DNA of 64,000 nucleotides from Dryomyza anilis (GCA_951804985.1 OX638135.1:40037117-40101116), one strand, 5' to 3'. Positions 44,953 through 57,510 are shown, counted from the stretch's first letter. Program-made: numbers and translations. The notes: generated from the sequence alone by a model not told the origin.

Positions 44953-45603
44953 TGTTGTGAGTTCCCAGGGTCCTGCTGTACTTGACTTTATTCACTTCTG
45001 AAGTCAGTAACAGTTCACCTTAAGGGACCACCGTTGATTCGTCCTAACACCCTTTTGATTTAAATTAACACGCGAGGATATTTTATTTTTGAGATATAAT
45101 GAAGATTTTATTTAGTTTTTAAAACTGTTACACGGTATTAACTTAATTTTAAAGACGTCCGAACTGAACGGTAGAAAAACACAATTCCCTTAAAAACTTA
45201 TCTTAACCTCTACTCATCACCTCGGTCGCACCAATATTTACGAACACCAGATCGGAGTTTCATTATATTGTGAAAATGTCAATTCGTATTGGTGTGATAT
45301 TTACGAACACCAGATCGGAGTTTCGTCATATTGTGTATTAATAAATTCGTACCGGGGTGATCGTGAGAAGAACTTGTATATGCTTTAGTTTCCTGTACGC
45401 CGCATGCAGGTGCCACCTGATGAGGCTCACATTACAATCAATTCATTGCATAAGAATAAGTGTATGAGAGAAATATGACAGTAAGCATTTTTGGTGTTAC
45501 ATTATTATGATTAATATGAATATGCCATTGTGCTTACTGGCGATGTACAGATTTTTACAAACTAAACAAAAACTAAATCAAAAAGTATTTTTGATATACA
45601 ACA
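44953..45603 (-). repeat. 3' LTR of the envelope-bearing element
   Basis: 651 bp with ends TGTTGTATATC (minus start, 45603) and GGGAACTCACAACA (minus end). Nearly identical by eye to 57511-58150 apart from scattered changes and a short insertion near 45100, so integration was fairly recent compared with the other elements. Confidence 0.9.
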
Positions 45604-45622
45604 TTCTTCCCCCCTTATTTAA
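45604..45622 (-). other. Polypurine tract
   Basis: Minus strand AAATAAGGGGGGAAGAA directly upstream of the 3' LTR. Confidence 0.75.
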
Positions 45623-45773
45623 AAAAAAAAATTATTATTAATTAAGTAATAATAGTTTTTCTTTTACATTGTTAATATCTTGATAACATTCTTATAGTGT
45701 AGATTATTTTATTCATAATTATTTAGATACCATATCCCGTCTTAAATCTAAACATCTGAATTATAAAAGGAAA

Positions 45774-47901
45774 TTAAATACAAGCATAACCTGGTCCCGA
45801 TGTTTTTAGTGTTGACTGCTGCTGCTCGGTTGATGGTTGCTGCGATTTCGTTGACTGTAGTGACGTCGACATATGCGATGTTGTACGTGCAGTAGCTAAC
45901 GGTGGTGTTGTTTTTAACTTTCTAGTTGTTGTTGCACGCGGTGAGTTGTTTCTTTGGAGTGGCGACAGTTTGGTAGGATGTATCTTTGATGCCATTTCGA
46001 ACTCCTCCACTTTGGCTGTTTCCACATCTATTGACGCTAAACTTGATTTATTCATATTCATTTTTTCATTCTTGTTATTGGATTTACTTTTACATAACAG
46101 ATGGTACTGGAAATATACCACATATGCTGTCAATAATATTATTAGTACCGAAATTACTATTCCGAATGACATACCGGTGTTTTTTATATCATTTTGGCGG
46201 TTAAATAACTCCTTTTGTTCTTTATTATAACTTATTTCGGCCAACAAGTCATCTAAATTTCGCTGACCGTCCCTTAATGCTGATCCTTTTTTGTTGTGGT
46301 CTGAAACCAAAATTGGTAGTGGCGTAGATGTTACATTTGGGCTAGGGAATGATGACCAGTTTCCTTTCAGGTTTTCCAAAAATGTTGTGTGGTCTTCTTT
46401 TTTGTATATTATTTCTTCGTTGGTTATTTGTGTATGTTCATATGGTAATATCAGTTCCTGAGTATGAAGGTCACATGCCTAATTAACTGACATCCATCCT
46501 AGTCCGGATAATGTCAATGTTGCCATTTTAGTGCCGCATACCGCTTCGAATTTTGTTGGTGTTTCAAATTTATATAACCAGGTGTTTGGGGACCACAGCT
46601 TCACCACCGTACCGGAGCTTTTCATGATTGCAACGTGATCGCAATTGTCTGTTGGAACTGTTTTGTGTTGTATTAAACTTACTTCGCAAAGTTTGTTGCT
46701 GTTTGTTAGTACTGTGCCGGGTTGTTTGCACAGTGTGACCTCTTTATTCATGCTCTTGCTGATAGTTATGCATTTATTATAATCACTGGTGGTTAGTCCT
46801 ATGAATTTACTTCGGTCTTTAGCTTCTGCTAAGTAGTCGTATGTTGTCTTAACCAACGCGTCCCATTCTTTATTAACGTTGGTTGGTATTGGCTAGACTC
46901 TGTACAATGTAAAAATCAAATTGTCAGGCAATGGTGTTTTGATGACAATCATTAGACTATCTGCGTCCGGAAAAACTCGTACCGTAGAAGAATGATGCAT
47001 CTCAAATGATTGTTGTATGAACCAATTAGCTTTTCCTCTTAGAGTTAGTTTAGCCAGCATTTCATTCAGCTCCCTCTGATCAATAATCGACGGATGCAAG
47101 CGTCCTTTATATAAGTCGTCTATGACAGCCATCTCTATTAACCTGTTGACCCTGTATTTCAATTAGGTTTGCGTTTATCGTTGTTTGTATTTCCAATAAG
47201 TGCATCAGGAATAGTAACTTGTCGATCGAATTGTTTATACTCTTATGAATAGCTGTTTGTTGTTTAATAGTTCTGGTAAGTTCCTTTTGTACAGCTTCGA
47301 CTTCCTTCATTAAATTTAATAATGGTTTTGCCAACTTATTATAATTGGTTGACATTACAGTTATTTGTTTTTGCATGACTTTGTATTTTTTACTTTGATT
47401 CTGATCGATAGTTTTGAAATGTTTGTATATAGCCTGTTTGTCCTTGCTATCTATCACTCCAAACGCCCAATTGAGTCCTTCTCCAATGAAATTAAGTGCT
47501 CGTCTAAGGCGTCTGCCCCTAATTGTTCGCCTTATTATTTCTTCATTTTTTTTTTTAAGTTGCAATTATCGATTTGGTTTCCTGTGTTACTGCTTTGCAT
47601 GAACTTTCGATGTTCATATCAGGCATTTTTACGCGCATCTGCTCACACATATCCTGCGTCGTTTCCGCATAGGTGTTTGTAAATTTAAAAATTTGTTCAA
47701 TTGCAGTGGTTTAAAATTTGCAATTATTGTCCATTCGTCACTAAAAAATAACGCATCCGTTGTTCTCTCAAAGAAAATCCTTGTATCATTAATTGCTGTC
47801 TGTTTGATGTTAGCTGCTTCTCCTGTAGCCAACACCAGGACCAGTATAAAAATTAAGTTCATTTTCTTAATTTGTGTTCTACCTATTGTAAAGAAAAACA
47901 T
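45774..47901 (-). pseudogene. env: Envelope glycoprotein gene (baculovirus-F-like), broken
   Basis: Minus strand. A splice-acceptor-like tract ends in AG at 47884-47883. A hydrophobic signal peptide (MNLIFILVLVLATG) follows. A basic furin-type cleavage region (RGRR) precedes a Gly/Ala/Phe fusion-peptide-like segment near 47500. Then comes a long helical region (47450-47170), a cysteine-containing ectodomain (46856-46479), and one membrane span (about residues 70-92 of the 46379-45774 frame) with a Ser/Thr-rich tail. This is the layout of class I F-like envelopes of insect endogenous retroviruses, which mediate membrane fusion. Frame breaks lie at about 47630-47570, 47160, 46890-46857 and 46480-46380, so no protein is made. 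Confidence 0.8.
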
Positions 47902-47908
47902 TTGTTAA

Positions 47909-48430
47909 AAGTCTAATCGAAAGCCTCTTCTAACTTAAAAACTCCTTTTCTATTTAGTTAAAATAACCTTAATTACCTATATCCTTAAATTGTGCAATTA
48001 TTATTATTATTTTTTTTTTTGAATGCTATATCATTTTTTTGTTTGTTATGAAAAATCATAATATTTTACTTAACTTATTAATTAGCTCTATGCTATCTGC
48101 CGTCTGCTTAATCTATATGTGTGTTATGTTATTATATATAATAGGGTTTTTTTTTCTTTTATTAAATAATATTATATATATTTTTTTTAATCTTTTTAAT
48201 ATATGTCTAACATAATAGCATTTAACATTTTGCCACACCAAAATAAAATCACTTTGTTTTTTTTTTTTTTTTTTTGTGTGCAGATATTTGTGTTGTCGTA
48301 GGTAATGTTGTACTAAGCAGGTGGCGAATTTGCTTACTTCAACATTTTATAATTTTCGTTTGGTTATTTTGTCTCCTTGTTTTTTATGTTTTTTATCTTG
48401 GTTTAATTGTAATTAAACCATACTGCAAAG
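47909..48430. other. Extra sequence between env and the antisense gene
   Basis: AT-rich, T-tract-rich. At 48259-48287 a T run followed by GTGTGCAG resembles a splice acceptor, and CGTAG|GTAATG (about 48301) a donor, so a non-coding first exon (ATATTTGTGTTGTCGTAG) is possible. Not typical of errantivirus pol-env junctions, which are compact. Confidence 0.4.
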
Positions 48431-49104
48431 ATGTCAGGTAAGAGCAGTGTTATTGCGCTATTCTATTTTTAAATTACAAATTTAAATATTTTATAGATTT
48501 GTTAAACGCTCTAATCGAGAATGTCAATGTTGAAAATGTCACAATTGACGAATCAAAAATTGAAGATTTGTCCGTCGACGACAATGAGACGGAGACTATA
48601 CCTCTTGATGAGGCGGCCCTGAAGGCGTTTCAGGAGTATAGACGGCTGGAACTGGACGAGCTTCTCGCAGATTATGCTGCTCAACGATTTCCAAGAGATG
48701 CCTTTGGAAGAAATCTTACAGAGAGGGTAACCACCCATTTCAGCGATTGTGGTAAGTTGCCTTATTTTTTATTTTCATTTCGTTATTATTTTTTATTATA
48801 TAAATATATATATTTTTGTTTTATTTTTATTTTTTTATTTTATTTTTTTTTTTCAGACGGGGACACGGTCTTCAGCGAGGAAGACATTTCTACGGACAAC
48901 AATGAAGAACTGGACTCGGATGATGACCTGGACATGGAGGTGGAAAGAGCTCAAGTTGATGCCCTGGAGCGTCTAGAGGCCGAAGAAAGGGCTCTAATGG
49001 ACACCCTCTGGGCCGACAACCCCATTCTGTTTGCGGAAACGTGGCTCGGACAACTCGAGAACGTGTGCTGGGATGACGGAGTGGGGATCCACTCCGTCGC
49101 CTAA
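48431..49104 (+). CDS. Predicted three-exon acidic protein, antisense within the LTR element (function unknown)
   Basis: Exons 48431-48437, 48497-48751 and 48857-49104 give 169 residues without a stop. Both introns are phase 1: 59 bp (G|GTAAGAGC...TTTTATAG) and 105 bp (G|GTAAGTTG...TTTTTTTCAG), good dipteran splice sites. The coding exons are about balanced in GC while all flanks are AT-rich. The product is strongly acidic: a Val/Asn/Asp/Glu N-terminus, EYRRLELDELLADYAAQRFP, a Ser/Asp/Glu tract (SDDDLDMEVE), a short coiled-coil-like stretch (VDALERLEAEERALMDTL) and a Trp-containing C-terminus. No family recognised. Intron 2 is 35 codons without a stop, so retention would insert a Phe/Tyr-rich hydrophobic segment. 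AATAAA occurs at about 49466. It lies opposite to gag, pol and env, all of which are broken. Confidence 0.55.
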
Positions 49105-49255
49105 TCATTCGACACCGCTGGACACCATCTTTTACTTCGCTTATGGAGATCTGTCGAGAGATCAGCTAACTTGTTGATGATTTGGCTGGTTTCTCGACTC
49201 CTCATGTACCTGATGTTGTACATTATATGGCTGATTATTGAATTTAATTTATATA

Positions 49256-49371
<116 letters not shown>

Positions 49372-50210
49372 CGGTCATTATTAAGCTACTTAAGAATGAA
49401 GTATTTGTCAAATGTTTGGGTCCTAATTTTTTAAATATAATTATATATATATTCCTTTTTTATACAAATAAACAACTAAAAATAAAATACTGTGTCATCT
49501 TTTTCATTTTCTTTTTCTATTATCTTCTCTTTGTCTACTGCCGAGAGTTTTTTATTGCAGTGTCGTCTACGGTTTTTTTTTTCTCTTTACTTGTTGAAAT
49601 ATTGCTTTGGTTGTTAGAGATATGTGCATTATAAAGTATGTAAAGCACATGTAAGATATGTGCCAATAAACGCAAACGCCTACATAGAAAATTCAACTGA
49701 AATATTATCCTCATTAGCAGTGAATGGTCATTATATCTTGGGTAGCACACTAGCGTATCTTCTTACTTGTTTAGTCTGCTAGTGCTGTGATTTCTTCTTG
49801 CGAGATGCTGAATTGCATTTTATCCTTTATATTTATGCATAAGCTCCTTACTTATATCTGTGCTCCACTCCAGTGCTTCGCTAACGTCTATTTGTACTTT
49901 AACTACAATGATCGTTTTGTTTTTATTGACAATGCCCTTGATAATGAACTGAGGTACTGACCTATCTCAAGTATAATAACGATGCATATTATATTTTCTT
50001 TGGCTAATTCGTACAGAAATCTTAGTTTTATGGAATATCTAAAATAATCTTGTAATTAAAGTTATAAATTATACTTTTTCTATTTTTCTCATAAAAAAAA
50101 AAATTTGTTAGTACATGATTTAATGCTAATCATCTTTAATACATAGTAAAAAAAATCCACACTGCGAGTAATGCTCATCAAGATTTATTCATTTATGTTT
50201 ATTTATTTAT
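49372..50210. other. Extra sequence between the antisense gene and pol
   Basis: AT-rich. Two AATAAA signals (about 49466 and 49665) could end a + transcript. ORFs at 49171-49750 are TA- or T-driven. No transposon termini found that would explain the 2.3-kb insertion. Confidence 0.5.
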
Positions 50211-50214
50211 TTTT

Positions 50215-53200
50215 ATTTGATTGTGCATAACTTAGGAATTATATGATTTTAATAAGTTATTATGATTTTTTTTTTTTTCCTTTGATACAAATCACTGTTG
50301 TCACAGGACTTATTATCGAAAGAACCTCATATGGTCCTACCCAGATTGGTGAAAATTTGTTTTTCCTATTCTGGTTTTTAATAAAACTTAATAAAACTAA
50401 AAACTACTGCATTTAATGTATTATCGTAATTTCGTTTAGATCTTTCCTTGGCTTTTTCTTGATTTTGTCTGACTATCTCATGCGTACGTTGTATTTGATA
50501 TTTTAATACTTTATTGTAGTCTTCGCTGTTATAAATTGGTGAACATTTTCGTTTGAGGTTGGTTGGCATATCGAAATCGAATCCGTATAAAGTACGGCAA
50601 GGCGTTTGCCCTGTTGACATATGCACTGTATTGTTGTGTACATGCATTGCCGAATTCAACCATTGGTCCCAGTTGGACCCATCTTCTTTTGCAAAACATC
50701 TCAAATACTCCGCTAAAGGTCTGTGACTTCGTTCTAACGAGCCATTTGCCTGCGGGTGATAAGGAGTTATGTGCATTTTTCTAAGGTGTAATAATTTACA
50801 CGTGTCTGAAAATAATTTTGATACAAAATTTGAACCGTTATCTGTAATTAAAATTTTTGGAATATTATAACGCGTGATTATTTCCTCGTAAAATGCTTTG
50901 GCAACTGTACTTGCTTCTGCGTCTAGAATAGCTACGCAGCACATATATTTTGAAAAATCGTCTTGAAAAGTTAATATATATTTGTTTCCTGTTACAGTTT
51001 CGGGCAAGACTCCTACCAAGTCCATATAAACTTTATCGAATGGACGTGTTGGCGTATCTGTCAAAACCATTGGCATTTTTGTCAATTTTGAACTTTTATT
51101 CATTTGGCATTTGGGGCAGTTTCTAACATATTCTTTTATTTGCTTCTGCATACCCTTCCATTTAAATTGTTTTTTAATCCTGAAATATGTTTTAAGTGTG
51201 CCCTGATGGCCTCCTAGCGCGGAATCATGAAAATCTTTTATCACTGTTTTAATTTCTTCTGGGTCAGTTAATATTTGAGCTAAATTTGTTGCATTATTCG
51301 TGTCTATTATTGTTTCATCTAGGACTGTTGTACTGATTTGTGGTTTTGTTTTTGTAATCTCGTGAACTAAATTGTTTTGTGTAGTTTTGGATCGTGTTTC
51401 TATGGCTGTAATGTCTGGTTCAATATTTGATATTCAGCTTAAAGCATCCGCGTTTAAATTCTTTTTACCTGTTTTGTAAATTATTTCAAAATCGTATTCT
51501 GACAATTTATGCCTAAATCTTGCTAATCGTGAAGTTTGATCTTTCAAGTTAGCTATGCCGCGTAATGGTTGATGATCTGTAAAAATTTTGAAGGGCCGTC
51601 CTAATAGGTATGCTCTAAAATTCTTCGTTGCCCAAACAATAGCTAAAAATTCCTTTTCAATAGTGGAATATCGTTTTTCAGCTCCATTTAAGGTTCTACT
51701 TGCAAACGCGATTGGTCGGTCGATCCTATTTCCCCTTGAGATAGGACTGCACCTATTGCTTCATTACTTGCGTCTGTTGTGAGTAAAAAAGTTTTTGTAA
51801 AGTCTGGATATGCTAGTATTGGAGGTGAAATTATTGATTCTTTGAGTTTATCAAATGAATTTTGACAATCGTCTGTTTTTATAAATTTAACGTCCTTTTT
51901 AAGTAAATTATTAATTGGTAATGATATCTTTGCCATATTGCTTATGAACTTTCTGTAATAATTAATTAATCCCAAGAATGCTTGTACTTCTTTTCTGTTT
52001 CTTGGTACCGGAATATTTTTTACGCATTCGACCTTAGAGGGGTCTGGTAACGCACCTATTTCCGAACATTTATGACCTAAATATACAACTTCTCGACGTA
52101 AAAACTGACATTTATCGGTATTCAATTTTAAGTTATGGTCTCTTAATTTTTGAAATACTTTACTTAATCTGTGTTCAAGTTCGCTTATATTTTTCCCATA
52201 TACAACTATATCATCAAGATACACAAAACAATCGATGCCCTGTAACCCTGTTAAGATGTGATTCATTATTCTTTGGAAAGTTGCTGGTGCCCCTGTTAAA
52301 CCGAAAGGCATCCTGTTAAATTCAAAATGACCAAGTCCTGTACTGAAAGCAGTTTTTCCTTTATCACCATCTTCAACTAAGACCTGGTGGTAACCACTGG
52401 CTAAATCTAATGTGGAAAAATATCGACTGTGATCTAGTTGATCTAATATTTCGTCTATTCGCGGAATCGGAAATACCTGTTTTATTGTTACGTCATTTAA
52501 TTTACGAAAATCTATGACAAGTCTCTATTTTTTGTTACCATCTTTATCGCTTCTTTTTGGTACTAATAATAACGGCGAATTCCAGGGTGATATGCTTGGC
52601 GATATAATGCCTTCATCTAACATTTTGTTAACTTGTCTATTAATTTCCTCTCTATGAAGCTTATATTGCTTTTGGTTAATTGGTGATTGATTCCATTGTG
52701 TTGTTATGTCGTGTTTAAGTATCGGCGTGTATGACAGTTCGCCACCTTCTAAGTGAAAAACATCGTGATATGAAATGCAAAGATTTTGTAATGATGTTAT
52801 TTCCTCCTTATTAAGAGATTCATCGATGTTAATCTTTTCTAATAATCTATTAATCCTATTTTTGATATTCACTGAATTCATCTGATTCCTTATATTGATT
52901 AAAATTTGAAAATTTTGGTTTAAAATTGTTGTCTATTATAATGTCTTTTTCTGTAGAATTTAATACTGAGACATAAACTTTATTTTTGTTAACTTTCGAT
53001 AAACTTTCTCCTAAATATACTCCAGGATAAATTTCTTGTTTATGTATTAACACAATTGGAATTTTTGTTTTTAGTGTAATTTCTACTATTTTCGCGGTTC
53101 TATGCTCGATTTTTATTTCATGATTGTAAAAAATATTCTTTATGTCCGCTCGAGTTTTCATTGGTAATCGGATAGTGTGATTCTTTCCTTTGTTATAGAA

Positions 53201-53716
53201 TGTTATGGTCTTATTAATTGCGTTTATTACGGACCTATTCCATATATTATCCCGTCCTATTATCCCGTCTGCTGGTATTCCTTGTTCAAGAGATACTACA
53301 TGCATAATTAAATCTAACCACTTTATATTACTGTGTTTTATATTGGTCGTGCCTAAAGTCCTTACGCATCCACCAAATGCCCCATTAAAATCTTTCTGGT
53401 TATTTTTGTCAAAATCCGGTAGTTGTCTCATTGAACTTTCTTTTACTATGCTTGCCTCTGCTCCCGAGTCTACCAGTAATATGAGTTTTCCATTTTTAGC
53501 TGCCTCGCAAGGTACTTCAATGAACACATCACTTACATTAGACAATTTGAAGCAATTCCCTTTTCTACTGTATATTTTGTTAATTCTCTTTTTATTTAAT
53601 TCACTTAATTGTTGTCTGATTTTTTTTTTGCACAACATGTTATAAAATTTACAAACTTTTTCAACATTCCTGTAAACATATTTTTTACTTTTTGACCTAT
53701 TAGCCTTTCTTCCCAA
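50215..53716 (-). pseudogene. pol: pol: protease, reverse transcriptase, RNase H, integrase (broken)
   Basis: Protease (LLVDSGAEASIV, about 53478-53443) is in the open frame 53716-52856. RT begins in 52881-52525 (SPWNSPLLLVPK) and is cut by a TAG just before RLVIDFRKLND, then continues through MPFGLTGAPATF and FVYLDDIVVYG (intact active site, about 52235-52205). A frameshift near 51735 precedes RNase H (about 51734-51470), which ends near a TGA at about 51437. Integrase (51244-50378) has the GGHQG...CPKC zinc region and an apparently intact catalytic triad (MDLVG, ITDNGSNF, NGSLERSH). A frame change near 50400 leads to the GPY/F module (VGPYEV). So catalytic motifs are intact, but the reading frame is broken at least four times. 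Confidence 0.85.
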
Positions 53717-54926
53717 ACAAATCTTAGCCGATCAGTGTTATCTGCTGCTAAATTAATGATTTCCGACCCTATTGTAATTATTATGTATATTAAGAAATGT
53801 ATTAATGCAAAAATTGTTTTGTCACTCCCTCACAATTAAAGCACGGTGGGTTATTATGTGTATCAACGGCCATTGTCGACGTCAAATTTACAATATCTGC
53901 ATCCGCCGTCTTTTTGGATTCTTTAGGAGTTTGTGTAGTAAATGTGATCACAGGCGCTTTGGGCTCATGATTTACTATTTCTACCATTTTTGACCTAATT
54001 TTGCTGTTTTTATTGGGTCCCCAGCTTACTGGCCTTGGCTGGGCCCCTCGTAGTTTCCCTTGTTTTGAGCATTGTTCTTCCTTGCTAGATAATCCCTCTT
54101 GGCGTAGCAATTAGTTTCCCCATGACCAAGTCTACGACACCAATCACATTTTAAATTATTTCTAGCATTATCCACATTATTCACATTGTAATTGTTATTA
54201 TTTCTATTATTATTATTGGTACGGTACGTGGTGTTATGTCCCGTTTGCAAATTATTCTTTAAAAATCTCCTATTATCGACTGGTTGATTTTGTAAACGTC
54301 CAACCCCTTCCTTATTCTGAGCTTCTAATCTAATGGATGAACATCTCCAACTAGATTCGTGCCCATATTTTGCACACTCCATACAAACCGGTGTGTTTTT
54401 CCGCGTAATACATTCGTCTCGTGTATGTCCTTTTTTCTGGCAAAAAGAGCATGTTGGTCGTATTTTTGATCCTTCCGTTTTATTTCCGTCGTTTATTTTG
54501 TGTTGATAATTATTATTATTCTGTTGTATAGTTTGAAGATTATTGTTTTGAATACTATTCGTTGGACTCGTTACTGATCGTTGTTCGAAACTGTACACCT
54601 CCTCGGGTAATCTCGAACCCCTTTGAATTGTTATCTGGGCTTTTAATGCTTCACCTAATAAATCATTCAAGTTTTCTGCTTTGCTACTTAATAATAGAAC
54701 CTTTATTGTCGGATCTTTCACACCTACTTTGAATGCTGTTACAACTGAATCTTTTAGTTCCGTATTAAAAACATCTGTAGGTAGATTTTTATTTTTGTAC
54801 CTTGAATCTGCTATTTCATTGGCGTTTGCCCACAATCCTTCTAATCTTCTTGCGAATACCCTTAGACTTTCACCATCCGTCTGATATGCTTTCTTATACT
54901 ATCCTGAACTAAATCTAAAGTAGTCA

Positions 54927-54934
54927 TTTTTAAA
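54927..54934 (+). repeat. 8-bp target duplication (left) of hAT element in gag
   Basis: TTTTTAAA, repeated at 56276-56283. Confidence 0.8.
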
Positions 54935-56275
54935 CAGAGTTGGGCATTATCAATTACATTTTGTAATTAATTACACGAGCAATTACAATTATATGTAATT
55001 GTAATTGAACTTTTGTCAATTGCAATTACTTGTAATTGTAATTGAATTTTTTTCAATTACAATTGCTTGTAATTGTAATTGAATTTTTTTCAATTATAAT
55101 TACATTTTGAAAAATGTAATTTGAAATATGTAATAGAAATTAAAAGTAATTGAGGAATAAACAGTAATAATTACATTTTTTTTAATTTAATTACATGAAA
55201 AGTAATCCATTAACAAGATATTATCAATTAGATTCACATCCAGGTGCGTCATTGGAACTTGTTTGGATGCATCTGTTCCAATGGGCATAGATTCACATCC
55301 AGGTGCGCCATTGGATCTTTTTTGGACGAAACTGTTCCAATGGGCATAGATTCACATCCAGATGCATCATTGGAACTTTTTTGGATGAAACTGTTCCAAT
55401 GGGCATAGATTCACATCCATGTGCGTCATTGGAACTTTTTTTGATGCATCTGTTCCAATGGGCATAGATTCACATCCAGGTGTGTCATTGGAACTTTTTT
55501 GTACGAAACTGTTCCAATGGGCATAGATTCACATCCAGGTGCGTCATTGGAACTTTTTTGGATGCATCTGTTCCAATGGGCATAGATTCACATCCAGGTG
55601 CGTCATTGGAACTTTTTTTGGATGCAACTGTTCCAATGGGCATAGATTCACATCCAGTTGCGTCATTGGAACAGTTTCGTCCAAAAAAAGTTCCAATGAC
55701 GCACCTGGATGTGAATCTATGCCCATTGGAACAGATGCATCCAAAAAAGTTCCAATGACGCACCTGGATGTGAATCTATGCCCATTGGAACAGTTTCATC
55801 CAAAAAAGTTCCAATGATGCATCTGGATGTGAATCTATGCCCATTGGAACAGTTTCGTCCAAAAAAGTTCCAATGGCGCACCTGGATGTGAATCTATGCC
55901 CATTGGAACAGATACATCGAAAAAAATTCCAATGACGCACATGGATGTGAATCTATGCCCATTGGAACAGTTTCATCCAAGAAAAGTTCCATTTAGTGTT
56001 CGTAATTACCGTCTTCAGCTGTAATACATTAATTTTTCATGTAATTAATTGAAAAAAAATTAATGGTTCCGTTTTTAGCTTCAATTACATTTTTTTCAAT
56101 TACATTTTTCAATTTTTTTTGTAATTGGAAAAAATTAGTCTAATATGCAATTAAATGTAATTGTAATTGCAAAATTTTCAATTACAATTACATGTAATTG
56201 TAATTGGAATTTTATTAATTACAATTACATGTAATTGTAATTGAAAATTTTTGTAATTGTGAATGCCCATGTCTG
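54935..56275. mobile_element. Non-autonomous hAT element built of inverted tandem repeats
   Basis: Ends CAGAGTTGGGCATTATCAAT and the imperfect reverse complement of CAGACATGGGCATTCACAAT, flanked by an exact 8-bp target duplication, the hAT signature. Subterminal regions (54960-55180 and 56030-56260) consist of AATTACAATTAC/GTAATTGTAATTG units. The interior (55238-55995) is a large palindrome of roughly 60-bp tandem units. No transposase. Confidence 0.85.
55238..55995. repeat. Palindrome of about 60-bp tandem units
   Basis: Left arm: about seven direct units containing TTCCAATGGGCATAGATTCA ... CATCCAGGTGCGTCATTGGA ... TTTTTTGGATGCATCTG. At about 55668 orientation flips and about five and a half units follow inverted. 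Each unit is also a short palindrome (TTCCAATG...CATTGGAA). Units alternate between GATGCATCTG- and GA(C/T)GAAACTG-type ends. The 92-codon ORFs on both strands here are by-products. Confidence 0.9.
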
Positions 56276-57485
56276 TTTTTAAATATGTATTTCTGAGAAC
56301 ATCAAATAACTCCTCTAAATCATTAAATTTTCTTGTGCGGACTAGACCAAGAAGATGAAGTTTGACACAGCTAATGAATTCTTCTTTAGTTTCTTCCGTA
56401 ATTTTCAGACTTGCTAACGCACAACCGTCCATGAATCTATAAAGTTCGGTTTTAACGGACGGTGACTCTGATCCCAAAAAAAATGGAACTACACTTCCTA
56501 CGTACTTCGCTATACTATCTAACGACATTTCGAGTGTTATTATTTTATCAAACTTTCCTTCAATCTGTAAGGCCTCCTTATGATATAATGATGTTTCGTG
56601 GGCTAGCTTAACTTCCGATTCTAAAAATCTGATTTTCGAATCTAATTCCCTTACTTTATTATTGGCTTCTTCTAAAGTTTCAAATTCTAGTCTGGGCTGT
56701 TGGCTCAGTGCTCGTTCAATTGAAGCGTCAGAAATATCTTTGTTTTTCAACAAAGTTCTCAATTTTTCGTTTTCTTCTTCTATTCCGCTAGCCTGATCTA
56801 ACAACTCCTGCCGTTCTTCTAAAATATCGTTTAATTTTTTATTTAATGCAGTAAATTCTCCTTTCCAATCTTCTAATTCTTTTATTTTATGTGCACTTTT
56901 ATGTTCCAAGAAGTACACTAACTGTTCAAAAACTACGTCAACTCTTTCGACTTCTGAGTATACCCGCGTGGTACTAATAACTTTTTTATTAATTCCAAAG
57001 TTTCTTTATTGTTAACTTCCGTACTAATTTGGTTCCACAATTTCTCAGTAAACCTACCAAGTTGTCCTATTATACCTCTGTATGCTACTTCCAATTCCTC
57101 AAAATTCGCCATATAATCATTAAAATATTCAATTAAAATTTATAAATTTGTTTAAATTCATTCTATCTTGGTAAATTTACGTTATTTATGATTTTCACAA
57201 TATATTCACAATATTAAACACTTCGTTGAATAATTTTCAATATTTCCAAAAATTTTAAACCATTTCCTTTCATTTTTATTTCACAAAATTTTAAATTAAT
57301 TCAATTGTTTGTTTTTACTAATTTCACCAAATGTTTTTGCAATTTTAAATTCACAATTCACTTATCACTTCCATTAATACTCACAAAATTGTCTCAATAT
57401 TTAGTTATAACTTCCTTTTTATTTTTGTATTGTTTCAGGATTTTTCCCAAAATGTATATTCGTTCTTCAGTCCTTTCTGTAGTTT

Positions 57486-57510
57486 CTTGAAAAACCGGCT
57501 GCGCCAAAAA
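57486..57510 (-). other. Primer-binding region of the envelope-bearing element
   Basis: Directly after the 5' LTR end the minus strand reads TTTTTGGCGCAGCCGGTTTT. TGGCGCAG... is close to the tRNA-Ser-type primer sites of 17.6/297-like elements. The fragment in the Polinton copies has TTTTGGTGCAGCCGG at the same place. Confidence 0.6.

Larger units (their letters stand above)
53802..57112 (-). pseudogene. gag: gag of the envelope-bearing element, interrupted by a hAT element
   Basis: ATG at 57112-57110. The N-terminal region (MANFEELEVAYR...) matches the fragments inside both Polinton copies. A 1-bp frameshift lies near 56975. The matrix/capsid-like coiled coil runs 56918-56284, followed by the hAT insertion, then the frame 54835-53802. 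That last part has a Gln/Asn-rich linker and three zinc knuckles: CSFCQKKGHTRDEC, CMECAKYGHESSWRC (one extra spacing residue) and CDWCRRLGHGETNC. Role in the family: capsid assembly and RNA packaging. Confidence 0.8.

Noticed and set aside
53205..53645. 146-codon hydrophobic ORF on +
   Set aside because: Antisense of the protease-containing pol frame, whose DSGA motif is clear.
55480..55817. 92-codon ORFs on both strands
   Set aside because: Caused by the palindromic tandem repeats; the same peptide appears on both strands.
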